Source: Adiantum capillus-veneris | Taxonomy: Eukaryota; Streptophyta; Polypodiopsida; Polypodiales; Pteridaceae | Length of the DNA stretch: 64,000 nucleotides | Direction: 5' to 3' | NCBI GenBank assembly: GCA_014529385.2 | Contig: CM043944.1 | Coordinates: 64,748,248-64,812,247 of the forward strand | Position numbers and translations under genes: made by a program | The notes under the pieces: model-generated | What the model was told of the DNA's origin: nothing | Database searches by the model: none | What the model saw: only the letters and a program-made list of their open reading frames with translations | Shown here: piece after piece, positions 45,623 through 55,275 of the stretch | Numbering within the stretch: the stretch's first letter is position 1 | Layout: each line of letters begins with the position of its first letter

Positions 45623-47997
45623 TAGTGCTCGGGCTGCTTTGAAACGTATCGGCAATGATCAAGCAAACACAACTATATATTTAAGAAAGAGAGAGAAAGG
45701 GGGAGGGGGTGCTTGTTGCATTAATACCTTCTTACAAATCTGTCATGACAAATCAAAGTGAGATTAGTACTTGTTCAACATAGCTTGCGTAAATTTCACC
45801 ACAACACATCACAAGAAAAGCCACCCAAATCACTGTCTTAAGGCCAGGGGAGTCCTCTCCACCCTGTCGCCCTCTTACAGTATGTGGGATTTATGGCTAG
45901 ATTGATGACAACACCAGAGACAAGCTATCAAGAACTTAACAAAAAGAAAACACCAAGACACTTACGCATCATTGTTGTCCATTACTTCACGTTGGAAGGG
46001 AGACAAAGTATCCAAGCTTAGTCCAAATCCACCCTCCTTGATTCAGCGAATGTTGGGCTTACACTAGTAGGAAAAATGATAGATTTCCTACTCTCAATTG
46101 AATGATCACTCTCTCTCTTACAATGGCATAGATTTCCCTTGCTAATCCCCTATTACAACACATGCACATGCATAACACAATGAGCTTCCACTTAAGAGCT
46201 CCTTCTAAAGAGGTTGAGCTTGGCTTCTCAAGCTATAGCATAGTGCTCTTGCTTATGGCTCCCCCCCCCCCTTATGCTAGCTACACCCTCCTTTTATAGC
46301 AATTTTGAAGGCTAGGGTTACTCCTCTAACCATGGTTGGGTTAGATTTTCAGCAATTTATCTAATTTCTTTTGCTTGGAATTATCAAGAAGTTGGTGGGG
46401 AAAGAGAGAGGAGAGAAATGGAGGTGATAGGACTTTTCATAGTGGGTTAGTGTTAGTAGAGTTAGTATTAATTTACAAATGGAATTGAATATTTACAATG
46501 GGAGTATCCATGTAGGATACAAATAAGGAAGAAAACTCTTAAGAGGTAAGAAAAGGTGGATTTCTTACAAGGTTGATGCTCCAAGTGTCTTGAGTAGGGC
46601 CAATTTTGACGCTTGTTGACGGTCCACTAGCTTTGACGGTACATTTTTTCTCCACTCTTGACCTTCCTTGAGAGACAAGGTAATTGAAGCTGAGTAATCA
46701 ACCACCATGATGCTGTCTTTTAAGAGAAGAGGCTGAATTTTGTGGTTTTTTGATAGATATGGGTAATTTGGAGGAGGAAAAATGAGACTAGGTGGTCAAT
46801 TTTGGAATGGAATTGTGTGTGGGAGGTATGAGTTCACCATGGTTTCTCTTATTCTTCAAGGTTGAGGAGAAGGTGAGTAGTGTGCAGAGAGGAGTGGTGA
46901 GAGAGATGGGGATGATGAGTGGAGAAGTGTGTGTGAAAGAGGAAAATGATAAAGTGGAAGAGAGAGTGTGGCTGCATAGCATGGGAAAACTGGGGTCCAC
47001 TAAAAAAATCATAGCTCACAGTTGGTAGCTCCAAAAATCATGAAAAAATTTGGGGTGATTATTCAGAGCGTGGGCTACATTTTCTCTTTTGACCACCGCT
47101 CCAAATTCGGAGTGGAGATAGGTGCCAAAATTCTCACCAAAAAGCCTGTGTTTTATGCCTGCAAAAGTCTTTTAGTGGTCCCCTCCTTTGTTGAATTTGT
47201 ACAATGCATCCAAGAGTGAGCCCCTCCTTTGTCATATTATAATACAAAGCATTCAAGTTGCCCTTGACCCATGCATGGAGGAGGATTATTGGTGAAATAA
47301 GAAATATATACATGGTGGGACTAGTGTATGGACTATTCATGGACTTTAGCTCAATGAGCACATGGTGTTAGAATAATGAGTAAAAATAATAATAAAAATA
47401 TGGAGGAGTTATGGATATGGAAAGATATTGGAATCATATGATATGGTCCCTCCTTGAATTATTTTGGGTGAAAGAGGAAAAGGTATGCAAGTAAATAATA
47501 TAATAAAAGTAACTAATGAGTAGAAATCAATTTTTTGTTTTCACGAGGGTGAGGGTGAAAATGTGGGAGTGATTTGTATAAAGGAAAAATATGAGGTTAG
47601 AGTATGTACATATTGGCAAAAAAAATATAATTATGGTGTAAGAGGATGAAAGAAGGTGTACATAGGTTTAATAAAACACACACCTAAGTAAAAATATTTA
47701 AATAAAATACCAAAATAATTATAAGAAATCCCTAATTTAGGCCATATATACAAGGAAATATTTACACACAAAGAGGCCATAATATACTTTTATTTTTTTA
47801 TTATTTTTATTTTTTTTGGCTCACCTAGCCCAGTGACTAGCTAGCTGAGGGTTTTTAAGAAGATATGGGAAAAGTCCCGTGACTCACGCACGCCTATGTA
47901 TAGTGAAATGGTAGGGATAGCCACAGTGTTTGGGTGATTTTGGTAGGGTGAGGTAACTCACTGTGGCAATTACAAAGAGCCGAAAAAACGGCTATCA
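45329..47997 (-). repeat. 3' LTR of the minus-strand Ty3 array (2669 bp)
   Basis: On the minus strand it starts TGATAGCCG (47997) and ends GGACCGCCTCA (45329). By eye it differs from the copy at 54968-57649 at about a dozen positions plus a 13-bp change in a GA repeat (45590-45625 here) and C-run lengths. That is roughly 0.5% and indicates a very young insertion. A hairpin AGCCG-AAAAAA-CGGCT sits at its start. Short frames at 46788-47361 recur at 56440-57013 only because the LTRs are nearly identical. Confidence 0.9.
46291..46298 (-). promoter_or_regulatory. TATA box in the 3' LTR
   Basis: On the minus strand GCTATAAAAGGAGGG gives a canonical TATAAAAG. The same sequence is in the other LTR at 55943-55950. 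Confidence 0.6.
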
Positions 47998-48000
47998 TTA

Positions 48001-48013
48001 GCCCTCCCCCTGG
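48001..48013 (-). other. Polypurine tract of Ty3 copy 1
   Basis: CCAGGGGGAGGGC on the minus strand lies 3 bases before the LTR and just after the polyprotein stop. The same tract is at 57653-57665 in copy 2. Confidence 0.8.
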
Positions 48014-48025
48014 ATGATGGTATAT

Positions 48026-51000
48026 TCATGTACCATCATAGAGCATCTTTTCCAAAGAGAGTGCTTCAGAGTCCTTGACGAGATCTTCATTGTTTGGCCC
48101 CTTAGAATTTTGGCTGGAGTTACACTCATGCTTCATGTAACAATACCTACATAAGACAGCGGCCTTTGGACAGATCTTTGGTAGATCCTTTGGTAGAAGG
48201 CGACTCAAATAGGGCTTCAAGCGATACCCGTTTACTTTCCTGGAGTGCTCTTTACCATTCAAGTCCATAAGCTGATAGTAACTTGAATTGAAATCCTTCT
48301 TGACTATGTATGGCCCTTGCCATCTTGTTTCAAACTTGGCATCAAAACGATTGTCAAGTCGATTGTCATACCTTAGCACAAGCTCTCCTTCCTTGATGCC
48401 TTTGTCCTTCAGTTTCTTGTCGTGCGTTTCTTTCGCTTGTGTGGCTTTCCTCTTGTAGCACTCATATGCTGCTTCTCTTTTCCACTCAAGCTCCACTAAC
48501 GTAAGAAGTCGATCCATCCATACCTCTTGATCATCTTGTGCTCCTTTGCCATGAAGTCGCATTGTTGGAATGTTGAGCTCGATAGGCTGCAAAGCCTCTT
48601 GACCATAGACCAAGTGAAATGGTGTGAACTCCGTGGCTTCCCTATATGTGGTTCGATATGCCCACAAGGCACCATCCAAGAAGTCATCCCATAATTTTGT
48701 CTTGTTTTGCACCATCTTTCTAATGATTCCTGCAATGACACCATTAGCCTTCTCCACCAAACCATTTGACTGTGGGTAGTATGGTGTGCTATGACGATGT
48801 AGAATGTGAAGCTCTTCACAAACTTCTGTGAGCAATCCTTTTCTAAACCCTGGACCATTATCAGAAACAATCTCCAAAGGTGTGCCAAATCTACAACAAA
48901 TGTGAGTGTAGACGAATTTGCTCACTGTCTTCTCATTTACCTTTGCCACACTTTGTGCTTCCACCCACCTAGTCATATAGTCTACAGCCACTACAATGTA
49001 GAGTTTACCATTTTTTGTCCTAGGCAGAGGACCCATAGCATCAATGCCCCACTTTTCAAAGGGTCCATTTGCAAGCACTATTTGCCTCGGGCCATGCACC
49101 AACCTTCTATTTCCATTTATCTGACAAGTGTGACAGCTTTTACACCAATGTTGAACATCCACATGCAAACTTGGCCAAACATACCCCGAAAGCAAAATCT
49201 TCTTCACAGTTAATTCTTGGGCAAAATGACCACCACATGCCTCTTCATGCAAACCTTTTAGAATGGCTGGAATTTCCTTGATAGTTGGTACTCGTCTGCA
49301 CACTTGATCCTTCCCTCTTTGATAGAGGGAGCCTTCTAGGAAGAGATATACGCTTGCCTTCTTCATGAGTCTCCTCTTCTGAGCTTTTGTGAAGTCTGGT
49401 AGAAACTCACCCTCCAAAATGTAGCCAATGATGGGAGCCAATGCCTCCAATCCCTGGTACCTCGGTTGCTTCACAGCAGCCGCCACCATGATGACCTGCA
49501 CTTCTTTCTTTACACATGCAACGGCTTGTTGTGCAAGTAAATCAGCATCTTCATTCTGTTTCCTAGGAATATGATATAGTTGCACTTCTTCAAATTGATT
49601 AAACAATCTACGAATGGCATGAACTTTTGTCCGTAAGCTCTCATTCTTGCATGCCCAAATGCCTAAAATCTGTTTAACAATGAGAAGTGCATCTCGCTTT
49701 ACCATGAGGCGTTGTATCCCTTGGCTAATGCACATCTTCAAACCATGAAGTAGAGTGTCATATTCTGCTTCATTGTTGCTAGCTGAACTTGGTAGATTGA
49801 ACTTCTCTTTCATGACCACCTCTCCACTTGGGTTGAGCAACACTAGCCCTCCCCTTGCTTTTCCTGTGGCTCGACGAAAAGCTCCATCAAAGAACAAAGT
49901 AAAAGCATTAAGAATACTTTTTGGTGGTGGCAATGGTAGGGTCTTTACTTCAGGCACCTTAATCTCCTTTTCGTGCACCCTATAAGTGAGAATCCCTGCC
50001 AATTGTGCACGCACACTATCTTCTACCTTGAAAGAGTATTGAAACTCTTGCAACTCCATAATCCACTTTGAGATCCTAGTACTAAGATTCATTTGAGATG
50101 ACACCCAAGGGAACAAATTTTCTGCAGTGAGAATTACAAAAGGTTTTGGTAGCAGGTAGGATCTAAACTTTCTCACCGCAAACATGAGAGAAAGCATCAT
50201 GAGTTCTGCTTCTGTGTAGTCTCTCTCCAAAGCATTCATGACCCTACTAGCAAAGTAGATGGGTCGCATCCTTGTACTGTGGGGATCTTGTTGTAGCAAC
50301 ACAGCACCAATTGTTTCTTTCCCAGCACTAGAGCTAAAAAAGAATGTGTACTCCCAACAAGGAGGCATGAGTGTTGGTAGCTCTGACAAAATGACTTTAA
50401 TGTTACAAAAGTACTCTTCAAGCTCATCAGACCATGCAAATTCTACTTGTTGTGTCAACTTTTGCAAAGGGTGAAGTAACTCCGAGACTAAGTGAATGAA
50501 GCGTGACATATACTTCACCTTTTGAATGAATGAGATGACCTCCTTAAGACTCTTGGGTGATGGTAGCTCAATAAGAGCCTTTGCCTTCGAAGGATCCACT
50601 TCAATGCCTTTGTAAGAAACTTTATGACCAAGCAAGATTACTTCATCCTCACCTATATGGCACTTGTCGGGGTTGAGTTGACCTCCCATGTCGTAGAGCT
50701 TCTTTAAACCTTCTTCTACCCTTTGTAGATGCAATGATTTTGAGCTATAAATACAGAAATCATCAATGAACACCCTAATTGACTTTCCAAAGAATGCTTG
50801 AAACACCATATTCATGAAACGTTGGAATGTTGCAGGAGCATTTGTCAGACCAAATGGCATGACTCTAAAAGCATAACAACCCCAAGGAGTGATAAAGGTT
50901 GTTTTCAATTGATCCTCCAGTGCAATCCCTATTTGAAAGTAACCTGAGTAACCATCGCACACAGTGTACTTCTCATGACCAGCTACCTCATTTAGTATCT

Positions 51001-53305
51001 CATCCTGGAATGGGAGGGGAAAGTGATCTCTCTTTGTTGCCTCATTGAGGGGACGGTAATCCACACACACCCTCCACTTGCCGTTCTTCTTAGGAGTGAC
51101 AACAACAGGAGAGACCCACTCTGAATTCTCCACTGGATAAATGAACCCTGCTGCTAGAAGCTTTCTTACCTCCTTGAGTAGAGCCTGCTCTTTAATGACT
51201 CCTAGCCTTCGTAGCTTTTGAGCCTTAGGTGTGGCCTCTGGCTTCAACTCAATCTTGTGTTGAACAACATCTACTCCACGCACGTCGGTGTAGTCTTTCG
51301 CAAAAAGCCTAGGAAACTTCCTTAGCACACATTTGAACTCCTCTCTTTCATCCTTTGTAAGTGTTGTTGATAGCATACCTTCCAACATCCCTTCATCTTG
51401 ATCACCTTCGTTCTCTTGAGGACCTACCTCCTCCAAGCCTTGACAAGAGGTCTCTTGGTTGCTTGGCTTAAACCTTACCCCCATGACTTCGATGGAAGAC
51501 TCCTCTTCAGTAATGCTGCCGCTACTTTCTTCTTCTGAAGTGCTATCGGTCCAACCTTCTTCCGTCTCACTTTGAGATGATTCTTCATGGAGCTCCTCTT
51601 GGCGTTGCTCCTTCATGTCAAAGACAACCTTCTTGTGATTGTCATTCCTGCAAATTAGCTTTCCACTCTCCCAATCCTGCAAAGCTCGCATTTTCATTAG
51701 CCATGGTCTTCCTAGGATAAATGGGTAACCATTTCCCTTGGTAGACATGACATAGAAATCCACTGCCTTCTTAATGCCAAAGGCCTCCACAAAAACATTT
51801 TTACAAATGCCTACGCACCTAGCCTTGCTATTGTTAGCCATCTTGACCCTAATTTCAGGTGTCTCATGGATGTGCATGCCTAGTTTTTGCATGAGTCCCT
51901 CTGTCATGATGCAAATTTGTGCACCCCCATCCACTAGACCTTTCCTAACCAATCTCCCTTTGATGTAACAGTCTAGCACCGGTGTAATGTCCTCATTCAT
52001 TTCAGCTTGTGCAATTTTTACAACAGGCACACTCTCGTTTACCTTTCTCCTAGTGCTAACTGCCCTTGTTAAATCCCTCCTAACTTGTGGACATAATGCA
52101 AGAAATTGAGGCCATGAAATATCAGGACCCTTACCTCTCATGTCTTCCAACAAGTTGTACGGAGCCATACCATGTCCAAGAGGGAAGTCTTGGAGGTTGA
52201 TACGACGTCGAGTCCTCTTGGTTTCCTTGGTTCCCTTTGCCTTCTTGCCTTGTCCATGGTCACTTTGTGTTGTGACTCCTTCTTTCTCTTTACCTTTTCC
52301 TCGGCCACGCTTAATTCCATTGGCTTCCATGTCAACCTCATTTGAATTTGTCACCTCTACCACATGCACATTTGGATCTGGCAAAGGTGGAACTCCTTCT
52401 ACCCCTTGTGGAGGTGGTCTTGGTCCATTTGGCCTTTGTAGAAGCCTTGGTTGTTGACCAGTTCCTTCACTTGTATTCATCACTGGGTAATTCAAGTTAG
52501 GCCTCCCTGGCTCCCCACGGGGCCAAGGACAATTATACATCCCATGTCCAGACTCTCCGCAATTCCAACATTGCAAGACTCTCCTAGGTCGTGGATCTCG
52601 CTCTTCAGACTTCTTTGCTTGTCCCTTTGGACCTACAGCTTGTGCAAGGTGAATTGACAGGCTGCTTAAAGATTCGTTTAACTTCTCAATTACTTCCGCC
52701 GTTACCTCAGGAAGCTCCCTCGATGTTGATGCTTGTGACTTGCCTTTGGGTCTAAGACCTTCTATTGGAACCTCTCCCCTTAAGCACTTGAGTTTCCTAT
52801 ACTTCTCAGCAGCCCTAGTTTCAGCTGCATCAAAAGTAGCAGGTGCACCCGCCTCAACTTTTACCTTAAGGTCAGGAAAGAGTCCGGCTATGAACCTCTC
52901 CTTCTTTAAAAATTCTGCACCATCACCAGGGTTAGCAACATTTCGTATCCATAGAGCCCAAAGACGTAGAAACTCTTGCTTGTACAAGTAGTAGTCATCT
53001 AAGTCTTTTTGCTTATGAGAAACAATGTCTTGCCATAGTTTTTGAGTGTTTTGGGGATCAAAGAAGTATCTCTTAAAACGATTTAAAACTTCTGTGTAAT
53101 TCCCCTTAACTTCCTCAGGCAAAGAGTCAAACCAAGTACTAGCATCTTTCCTAAGGACCACCTCAAACATTTCTACACGTTCTTGATCGGTTACTATCCT
53201 CTTGATACGGCAAGACATCTTGAAATTTGCTAAAAATAATTCTGCATCCTCTCCAGGCTCTCCAAAGAAAAGAGGATATCCAGACATTTGGCGTTGGCTC
53301 TCCAT
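48026..53305 (-). CDS. Ty3 gag-pol polyprotein, intact, 1759 residues
   Basis: One uninterrupted frame carries all enzymes. Gag covers about 1-190, with zinc knuckle C246-C249-H254-C259 (CWNCGESGHGMYNC). Protease is near 440-560, with LVDGGAQICIM (D459; DGG instead of the usual DTG/DSG) and FILGRPWLMK. An acidic linker (570-640) follows. Reverse transcriptase has WRVCVDYRPLNEAT and FIDD (D848, D849). Next are RNase H (about 990-1110) and a second archaeal-type RNase H (FFDGAFRR, D1140; SNNEAEYDTL). Integrase has an HHCC finger (about 1352-1396) and a catalytic triad D1422, D1482, E1518 (35 residues between the last two). There is no chromodomain. Dual RNase H places it in the Tat lineage. Gag and pol in a single frame need no frameshift or intron. 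The start is the first ATG after the leader exons. Confidence 0.96.
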   Translation of the reverse strand: MESQRQMSGYPLFFGEPGEDAELFLANFKMSCRIKRIVTDQERVEMFEVVLRKDASTWFDSLPEEVKGNYTEVLNRFKRYFFDPQNTQKLWQDIVSHKQKDLDDYYLYKQEFLRLWALWIRNVANPGDGAEFLKKERFIAGLFPDLKVKVEAGAPATFDAAETRAAEKYRKLKCLRGEVPIEGLRPKGKSQASTSRELPEVTAEVIEKLNESLSSLSIHLAQAVGPKGQAKKSEERDPRPRRVLQCWNCGESGHGMYNCPWPRGEPGRPNLNYPVMNTSEGTGQQPRLLQRPNGPRPPPQGVEGVPPLPDPNVHVVEVTNSNEVDMEANGIKRGRGKGKEKEGVTTQSDHGQGKKAKGTKETKRTRRRINLQDFPLGHGMAPYNLLEDMRGKGPDISWPQFLALCPQVRRDLTRAVSTRRKVNESVPVVKIAQAEMNEDITPVLDCYIKGRLVRKGLVDGGAQICIMTEGLMQKLGMHIHETPEIRVKMANNSKARCVGICKNVFVEAFGIKKAVDFYVMSTKGNGYPFILGRPWLMKMRALQDWESGKLICRNDNHKKVVFDMKEQRQEELHEESSQSETEEGWTDSTSEEESSGSITEEESSIEVMGVRFKPSNQETSCQGLEEVGPQENEGDQDEGMLEGMLSTTLTKDEREEFKCVLRKFPRLFAKDYTDVRGVDVVQHKIELKPEATPKAQKLRRLGVIKEQALLKEVRKLLAAGFIYPVENSEWVSPVVVTPKKNGKWRVCVDYRPLNEATKRDHFPLPFQDEILNEVAGHEKYTVCDGYSGYFQIGIALEDQLKTTFITPWGCYAFRVMPFGLTNAPATFQRFMNMVFQAFFGKSIRVFIDDFCIYSSKSLHLQRVEEGLKKLYDMGGQLNPDKCHIGEDEVILLGHKVSYKGIEVDPSKAKALIELPSPKSLKEVISFIQKVKYMSRFIHLVSELLHPLQKLTQQVEFAWSDELEEYFCNIKVILSELPTLMPPCWEYTFFFSSSAGKETIGAVLLQQDPHSTRMRPIYFASRVMNALERDYTEAELMMLSLMFAVRKFRSYLLPKPFVILTAENLFPWVSSQMNLSTRISKWIMELQEFQYSFKVEDSVRAQLAGILTYRVHEKEIKVPEVKTLPLPPPKSILNAFTLFFDGAFRRATGKARGGLVLLNPSGEVVMKEKFNLPSSASNNEAEYDTLLHGLKMCISQGIQRLMVKRDALLIVKQILGIWACKNESLRTKVHAIRRLFNQFEEVQLYHIPRKQNEDADLLAQQAVACVKKEVQVIMVAAAVKQPRYQGLEALAPIIGYILEGEFLPDFTKAQKRRLMKKASVYLFLEGSLYQRGKDQVCRRVPTIKEIPAILKGLHEEACGGHFAQELTVKKILLSGYVWPSLHVDVQHWCKSCHTCQINGNRRLVHGPRQIVLANGPFEKWGIDAMGPLPRTKNGKLYIVVAVDYMTRWVEAQSVAKVNEKTVSKFVYTHICCRFGTPLEIVSDNGPGFRKGLLTEVCEELHILHRHSTPYYPQSNGLVEKANGVIAGIIRKMVQNKTKLWDDFLDGALWAYRTTYREATEFTPFHLVYGQEALQPIELNIPTMRLHGKGAQDDQEVWMDRLLTLVELEWKREAAYECYKRKATQAKETHDKKLKDKGIKEGELVLRYDNRLDNRFDAKFETRWQGPYIVKKDFNSSYYQLMDLNGKEHSRKVNGYRLKPYLSRLLPKDLPKICPKAAVLCRYCYMKHECNSSQNSKGPNNEDLVKDSEALSLEKMLYDGT

Positions 53306-53354
53306 TATTATGAAAGATTACAACACGAGTTACAATAAGGGATACAATAGAGAT

Positions 53355-53813
53355 CTAGAACCACTCGCCTGCAAACGAAGAAGTGAGAAAATACCACTCT
53401 AGGTTTTCTTCTTCAGCTATCCAAGCTTCAATAAGGTCTCGATTTGTTTGATCAAAACAAAAGGGTAGACTATTGATGAGCTCTAAGAAGGGTTGAAATT
53501 CTTCAAAGCTAAGGCGATAAACAGAAATCTCTAGAACTTCATTTTCTGGATCCAAAAGAGCAACCACGTCCCAAGTGATAAATTGCACTTGCTCTACAAT
53601 TCCCAATGCACAAGCGGTTTGTATAAAAACTAGATCTTCATGCTCGTCGAAGGCCGTGAGAAAGTAGCAATTGACTAGGAGCTCCTTTCCTTCGAGTTCC
53701 ACACAGTCGGAGTGAGGCAACCTTCTCACAATTTCATAAAGAACATCCTCATCAAGTCCGATCAAGTTTGCAAGATTTAAAGACTCCACTTGTGCTACAA
53801 AATTCCTGGACAA
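53355..53813 (-). CDS. Pre-gag accessory protein exon Y-A (Ty3 leader)
   Basis: About 150 residues between the primer site and gag. Visible are LIGLDEDVLYEIVRRLPH, ELLVNCYFLTAFDEHEDL, FIQTACALGIVEQVQFITWD, YRLSFEEFQPFLELINSLPF and a C-terminal acidic patch (AWIAEEENLEW). It is clearly paralogous to Y-B just upstream and related to 43337-43801. There is no ATG at its start; instead a pyrimidine-rich AGTTTTTGTCCAG ends at 53806, so it is probably a spliced exon. L-x-E-x-L-x-E-I-RRLP resembles the first helices of an F-box. No catalytic motif, signal peptide or membrane segment is seen. Confidence 0.6.
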   Translation of the reverse strand: MSRNFVAQVESLNLANLIGLDEDVLYEIVRRLPHSDCVELEGKELLVNCYFLTAFDEHEDLVFIQTACALGIVEQVQFITWDVVALLDPENEVLEISVYRLSFEEFQPFLELINSLPFCFDQTNRDLIEAWIAEEENLEWYFLTSSFAGEWF

Positions 53814-53940
53814 AAACTCCTTAGGATTATGGTTAAATCATTCAAAAGCATAAAGAGATTTACAATGTCTCTATGAACAAAGTGTCATAGAAAGTAGAGA
53901 AGGATGAGAATTTATACAAATTTGCAATCTTCTCTATGCT

Positions 53941-54414
53941 CTATTTATTAAGACAAGCTCTGAATAGCTCCCTATCTCCTTTGTTGAAAGCGAAAGGAAG
54001 ACTATTAATAAGACGCAAATGAGGGAAAAATTCACCAAATGTGAGTCTATGAAGCATGAACTCTGGCCGCAAGTTTCCTGAAGAGTCTTCCTCAATGGTG
54101 AAATGCACTCGCCAAACGCCAAATTTCACTCTATTTACCAATCTTAGGGCACACACTAGTTGGATGAATGCGCGGTCTTCCTTAGTGCCCAACAACAAGA
54201 GGAAAATGGAATCCACGCGTAGGACCTTCCGTCTTAACTTCACCACCCTCTTGTTATGAGGGAGACGCCTTACTACTTGCTCCTGCAACTCAATTGGTAA
54301 TAGAGCTAGATCTCTAAGGATTGAACTTTCACTGCACACACATTCCCAGTTAGAATAAATGATCGTTTTTTTGTTTCTTGTAACAACTTGGACAAAGAAA
54401 AAACAAACATACAC
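53941..54414 (-). CDS. Pre-gag accessory protein exon Y-B (Ty3 leader), paralogue of Y-A
   Basis: The homologous part runs from LALLPIELQEQVVRRLPHNK to FRACLNK (about 54315-53941). It shares with Y-A the positions RRLPH, EDxAFIQxxCAL, V-x-V-x-F-x-x-W, RLTFGEFFPHLRLINSLPF and DRELFRA. It is more basic than Y-A in the middle (VVKLRRKVLRV). An acceptor-like TGTGTGTGCAG precedes the conserved part near 54332, and no ATG lies upstream in frame. The tandem copies suggest duplication followed by divergence while staying open, which hints at selection. Function unknown. Confidence 0.58.
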   Translation of the reverse strand: MYVCFFFVQVVTRNKKTIIYSNWECVCSESSILRDLALLPIELQEQVVRRLPHNKRVVKLRRKVLRVDSIFLLLLGTKEDRAFIQLVCALRLVNRVKFGVWRVHFTIEEDSSGNLRPEFMLHRLTFGEFFPHLRLINSLPFAFNKGDRELFRACLNK

Positions 54415-54440
54415 ACTACTTTGCCGGGCTGCATTTCATT

Positions 54441-54659
54441 TTAAAATAAAATGAACACATGTACATCAAAGGAAGTGTGGTAGTTGATGAGAGGTAGAAT
54501 GACAGCGTTTGGTGATGCAAGAATTTCTCCTGCTCTTTGGGCACCAAACATGAACACCATTCGTTGTTGAAAATGGATCTTTCTACTAATTGCAACGTTT
54601 ATTCTAATGTGTGGAGTAAAATGAAAGGGAAAAACCTCTATTCCTGGGCCATTATCCAT
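54441..54659 (-). CDS. Ty3 leader module X2 (small, unknown)
   Basis: A 72-residue frame with its own ATG: MDNGPGIEVFPFHFTPHIRI, KIHFQQRMVFMFGAQRAGEI, ASPNAVILPLINYH. It resembles module X1 upstream (54718-54900): both have PF, I-x-V-S/I-x-K-x-x-FQ, G-x-x-R-x-x-EI-x-AS-x-N and ILPLI. So the leader holds two different duplicated modules (X and Y). Function unknown. Confidence 0.45.
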   Translation of the reverse strand: MDNGPGIEVFPFHFTPHIRINVAISRKIHFQQRMVFMFGAQRAGEILASPNAVILPLINYHTSFDVHVFILF

Positions 54660-54717
54660 GGCCTATGCATGTCCTAATGCTTAAAACAAAACAAAAATAT
54701 AGACGTCCAAACTAAGG

Positions 54718-54900
54718 TCCTACCTAATGAGAGGCAAAATAAAAGGATTTACTGAAGCGTTTATCTCGGCCAACCTAAGAGGACCTAAAATTCTACGAAT
54801 GACACGTTGAAATTGCAACTTAGTACTAACAATTATGTGTACCTTTTGCCTTGCAATGGGAATGAAGGGATCATACAAAGCTTCGTGATTCATGCAAACT
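54718..54900 (-). other. Ty3 leader module X1 (unknown, likely exon)
   Basis: The minus frame reads DPFIPIARQKVHIIVSTKLQ, RVIRRILGPLRLAEINASVN and PFILPLIR, then a stop directly at an AG/GTAGGACC donor-like site. About 65 bases later CATGCATAG precedes module X2. No ATG opens the frame within the module. Similarity to X2 is the main evidence that it is coding. Confidence 0.4.
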
Positions 54901-54947
54901 ACTTGACTATGCTAAAGGTTGATTCTACACAAAAATACACAAGCCGT

Positions 54948-54964
54948 CCTCAGTGGGGGCACCA
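54948..54964 (-). other. Primer-binding site of Ty3 copy 1
   Basis: TGGTGCCCCCACTGAGG on the minus strand, 3 bases after the LTR end. It matches the site at 42728 in the plus-strand element. Confidence 0.78.
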
Positions 54965-54967
54965 ATT

Positions 54968-55242
54968 TGAGGCGGTCCGGGGCGGGCAACAAGAAGAGTG
55001 GCCTCTAGACACCCTTCAAGGCTCCCGTGCTGCTCAATGGGGCTGGGGCACAACACAACACAAACCAAAACAATAAACCCACCGCCAAATCCCAACTACA
55101 CAAGGGGCACCACTTAGTTTAAGAGCGAACTAGGACGCAAAAGAGGAGAATCGTTAGAGCAACCCACAAACAAGCAAGGAATTTACACTAACCCTAACAC
55201 CAATGGAATACTCTCACACACTAAAACACGAGAGAGAGAGAT

Positions 55243-55275
<33 letters not shown>

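Noticed and set aside
45592-45625. GA-rich repeat as a functional or CRISPR-like array
   Set aside because: It is a simple dinucleotide repeat of variable length in both LTRs, with no spacers.
46788-47361. Small frames in the LTR that recur identically at 56440-57013
   Set aside because: They recur because the two LTRs are nearly identical, not from coding constraint; they lack domains.
53941-54414. Reading the leader proteins as an envelope-like gene
   Set aside because: Envelope-like genes of plant Ty3 elements lie after pol and have membrane segments; these lie before gag and have none.
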